Positions 43,286 to 45,090 of a DNA stretch of 45,090 bases are shown here, in pieces. This DNA is from Patescibacteria group bacterium (GTDB lineage Bacteria > Patescibacteriota > Microgenomatia > UBA1406 > GWC2-37-13). Under the pieces are notes generated by a model. That model did not search any database and was not told where the DNA came from. It saw nothing but the letters and a program-made list of their open reading frames with translations. The position numbers and the translations under genes were made by a program. Numbering within the stretch: the first letter of the stretch is position 1; every line of letters begins with the position of its first letter. The stretch covers positions 69,940-115,029 of the forward strand of contig BPJD01000004.1 of assembly GCA_026004435.1 (NCBI GenBank). Reading direction: 5' to 3'.

Positions 43286-45090
43286 TTATTTAAAAACAAA
43301 CCTAGCGTCAGTAATATAAAATTTATCCTTTGTAAAAATAATAGGATTTAAATCAAGCTCCTTAACATTATTTTCTGCAAACAGTTTAGCTGTCCTACAA
43401 CAGAAATTATATATCCTGCCAATATCTACATTAACAGCTCCTCTTTGGCCTGACAAAATTTTATAATACTCTGACTTCTGTAAAGCTCTTTTAAAATCAA
43501 AAAAATCAAACGGGTAAACAAGAGAACTAAAAGCTTTTAAAGTCTCAACATATATGCCGCCTAAACCAAAAGCTAAAACAACTCCAAATGCAGGATCTCT
43601 TTTTAAACCTAAGAAGAACTCAGCCCCATTTATAAAGGGCTGTAAAATTATATCCTCAAAACCAGTTTGCCTCAACTTCTCAAACTCAACAAGCAGATCT
43701 CTGCTATCCACTGCAACTTTAACAACATTTTTATCTGTTTTATGGATGCTTGATTCAACATCAGCCTTAAGCACATACGGAGCAGGCAGTTTCTCCATAG
43801 CAGAAAAAAGCTGTTTTTTACTTGACACAACAGCAAAATCTACAACAGGAAAATTGTTTTTAAACAAATAATCTAAGGCATTGCTTAAATAGTTTTTATT
43901 TTTAAAATCAATCTTGGTTATTTTTTCAGACTCTGAACCAATTAAGTTTTTTAACAAAAAGCCATAATCTTTTTGCAAAGACTGCTTCCAGTTAAAATAC
44001 TTTTTTAAACTTGATGAAAATACAGAAAAATCAGCCAAACCTGCAATTTTATTTTTTTCAAACAACTCTAAACTAGAATCAACACTTTTTCCGCCTAAGA
44101 AAACAGGAAATAATGGGATCTTAGTCTTTTTCTGTTGATCGATAATTACTTTTGCTGTTTTTAAAACCTCTGTATTAGCCTGAGGAGTCAATAAGATAAC
44201 AATTGCTCCAACAACATTTTCATCAAACCCAGACTCAAGAGCCAGTCTAAAGTCTCTAGCATTGGCATCACCTAGAATATCTAAAGGATTATGAATAGAA
44301 ACTCTCTTAAAATTAAAGGCTTTTTTCAACTCAGCTACAGTACTCTCAGACAAATACAGCAACTTGAGACCCTTAACAATCAGCTCATCTGCCAGCAAAA
44401 CCCCTGCACCTCCGCCATTGGTAATAACTAAAATTTTATCTGTTAAAGGCATTCTATTATAAGAAAATAATTTAAGCAAAAACAAAAACTCAGACAAACT
44501 CTCTGCTCGTATTACACCAAGCTGATCAAACAAAGCCTGAAAAACAGTATCAGACCCAACAAGACTTCCTGTATGAGAGGACACAGCTTCTGCTCCCTTA
44601 ACAGTTTTGCCTGACTTTAAAATAACTACTGGTTTTTTAGCAGCTGCATAACTTAATGCAGACCTAAACCTGTCTCCGTCAACAACTCCCTCAAGATAAC
44701 AAGCTATAACAGCAGATTTTTCATCATCAGCCAAAAACCTTAAACAATCAGCTGTGTCAATAACTGTTTGATTGCCAACCGAGATAAAGTGTGAAAATCC
44801 CAGATTGTGGTGATCTGCAAAGTAATCAACCAACCAACTGCCTAAAGCTCCTGATTGTGAAACCATAGCAATATTGCCTGATTTTACTTTGCCTTTAAGA
44901 AAAGTAAGATTAATATTAAGTTGAGTATTGACAAAACCAATACAGTTTGGTCCTAGTATTGATAATTTATGTTTTTGAGCAAAACTGGCTAAAGCAGTTT
45001 CTTTGTTGATATCTCCAGTCTCTTTAAAACCAGCCGCATAAATAAGAAAATTTTTTACTCCGCTTTTGGCGATCTTTGGCAAAAGCTCAA
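43286..45090 (-). CDS. ADP-forming acyl-CoA (acetyl-CoA) synthetase, 5' end outside window
   Basis: The reading frame continues past the window edge, so at least 601 residues are visible and the start is missing; the TTG at 45082 is just a sense codon. Visible order: end of the CoA-binding domain (LSILGPNCIGFVN), the succinyl-CoA-ligase-like domain (AMVSQSGALGSWLVDYF, ISVGNQ), SSHTGSLVGSD with the likely phospho-His, GGGAGVLLADE, and a C-terminal ATP-grasp domain (PYVLKADVESSIHKTDKNVV, then FGLGGIYVETLKAFSS). This is the fused alpha-beta NDP-forming acetate-CoA ligase type (ACD). It makes ATP from acetyl-CoA plus ADP and Pi, releasing acetate. That fits a fermentative CPR metabolism. Confidence 0.88.
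   Translation of the reverse strand, partial: ELLPKIAKSGVKNFLIYAAGFKETGDINKETALASFAQKHKLSILGPNCIGFVNTQLNINLTFLKGKVKSGNIAMVSQSGALGSWLVDYFADHHNLGFSHFISVGNQTVIDTADCLRFLADDEKSAVIACYLEGVVDGDRFRSALSYAAAKKPVVILKSGKTVKGAEAVSSHTGSLVGSDTVFQALFDQLGVIRAESLSEFLFLLKLFSYNRMPLTDKILVITNGGGAGVLLADELIVKGLKLLYLSESTVAELKKAFNFKRVSIHNPLDILGDANARDFRLALESGFDENVVGAIVILLTPQANTEVLKTAKVIIDQQKKTKIPLFPVFLGGKSVDSSLELFEKNKIAGLADFSVFSSSLKKYFNWKQSLQKDYGFLLKNLIGSESEKITKIDFKNKNYLSNALDYLFKNNFPVVDFAVVSSKKQLFSAMEKLPAPYVLKADVESSIHKTDKNVVKVAVDSRDLLVEFEKLRQTGFEDIILQPFINGAEFFLGLKRDPAFGVVLAFGLGGIYVETLKAFSSLVYPFDFFDFKRALQKSEYYKILSGQRGAVNVDIGRIYNFCCRTAKLFAENNVKELDLNPIIFTKDKFYITDARFVFK

Noticed and set aside
1-45090. CRISPR array, rRNA operon or replication origin
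   Set aside because: No regularly spaced direct repeats, no 16S/23S signatures and no dnaA/dnaN/DnaA-box cluster were found; recF here is not in an origin context.

Overview
This 45 kb, AT-rich window looks like a chromosomal fragment from a Candidate Phyla Radiation (Patescibacteria) genome, most likely Microgenomates-like. The basis is the gene style: short minimal versions of universal proteins (ValRS without its C-terminal arm, 217-residue TruB), a PF18895-type pilin and a TrbL/VirB6-like protein of the kind common in CPR, many GT-C and YYYFG-type (DUF2298) membrane proteins, an ADP-forming acyl-CoA synthetase, and weak use of Shine-Dalgarno sites. The code appears standard. No rRNA gene or CRISPR array was seen.

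Layout. 1-4625 (+): surface-glycan genes (two polytopic GT-C-like proteins, a Wzx-like flippase, and a ribbon-helix-helix/sugar-nucleotidyltransferase fusion). 4600-19261: a secretion or pilus module related to type IV secretion. It has a VirB2-like pilin, a very large ClpC-like AAA+ unfoldase with a four-copy repeat inserted near the ClpP-docking loop, a membrane-anchored VirB1-like lytic transglycosylase, a VirB6/TrbL-like channel, two paralogous secreted cysteine-bearing proteins that end in a pilin-like membrane hairpin, and a 1213-residue orphan with a membrane-attached C-terminus. 19300-20267 (-): yidC and rpmH with no rnpA between them. 20355-24802: valS and a DUF2298 protein, transcribed divergently from one palindromic -10 box. 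24844-27223 (+): a UMP kinase/methyltransferase fusion and recF. 27224-28014: a GC-elevated noncoding stretch and tRNA-Gly(CCC), whose first bases supply the rsmI stop codon. 28005-31262: rsmI, a Nudix hydrolase, an alkyltransferase-like/DNA-glycosylase fusion, tRNA-Ile(UAU) and truB. 31251-41255 (-): rpoB-rpoC-rpsL-rpsG-fusA behind a hairpin/T-tract. 41450-42210: a decayed transposase tail and featureless AT-rich DNA. 42211-45090: a second Nudix protein, an HD-domain protein, and an ADP-forming acyl-CoA synthetase that runs off the window.

How it works together. The glycan genes and the secretion module both point to heavy investment in the cell surface. YidC lies directly beside the secretion block and may serve its membrane proteins. 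Several promoters sit so close to the start codon (a -10 box 4-8 nt before ATG) that the mRNAs should be leaderless. Three unusual gene fusions (RHH-nucleotidyltransferase, UMPK-methyltransferase, AGT-glycosylase) and the expanded Clp ATPase are the most novel content.
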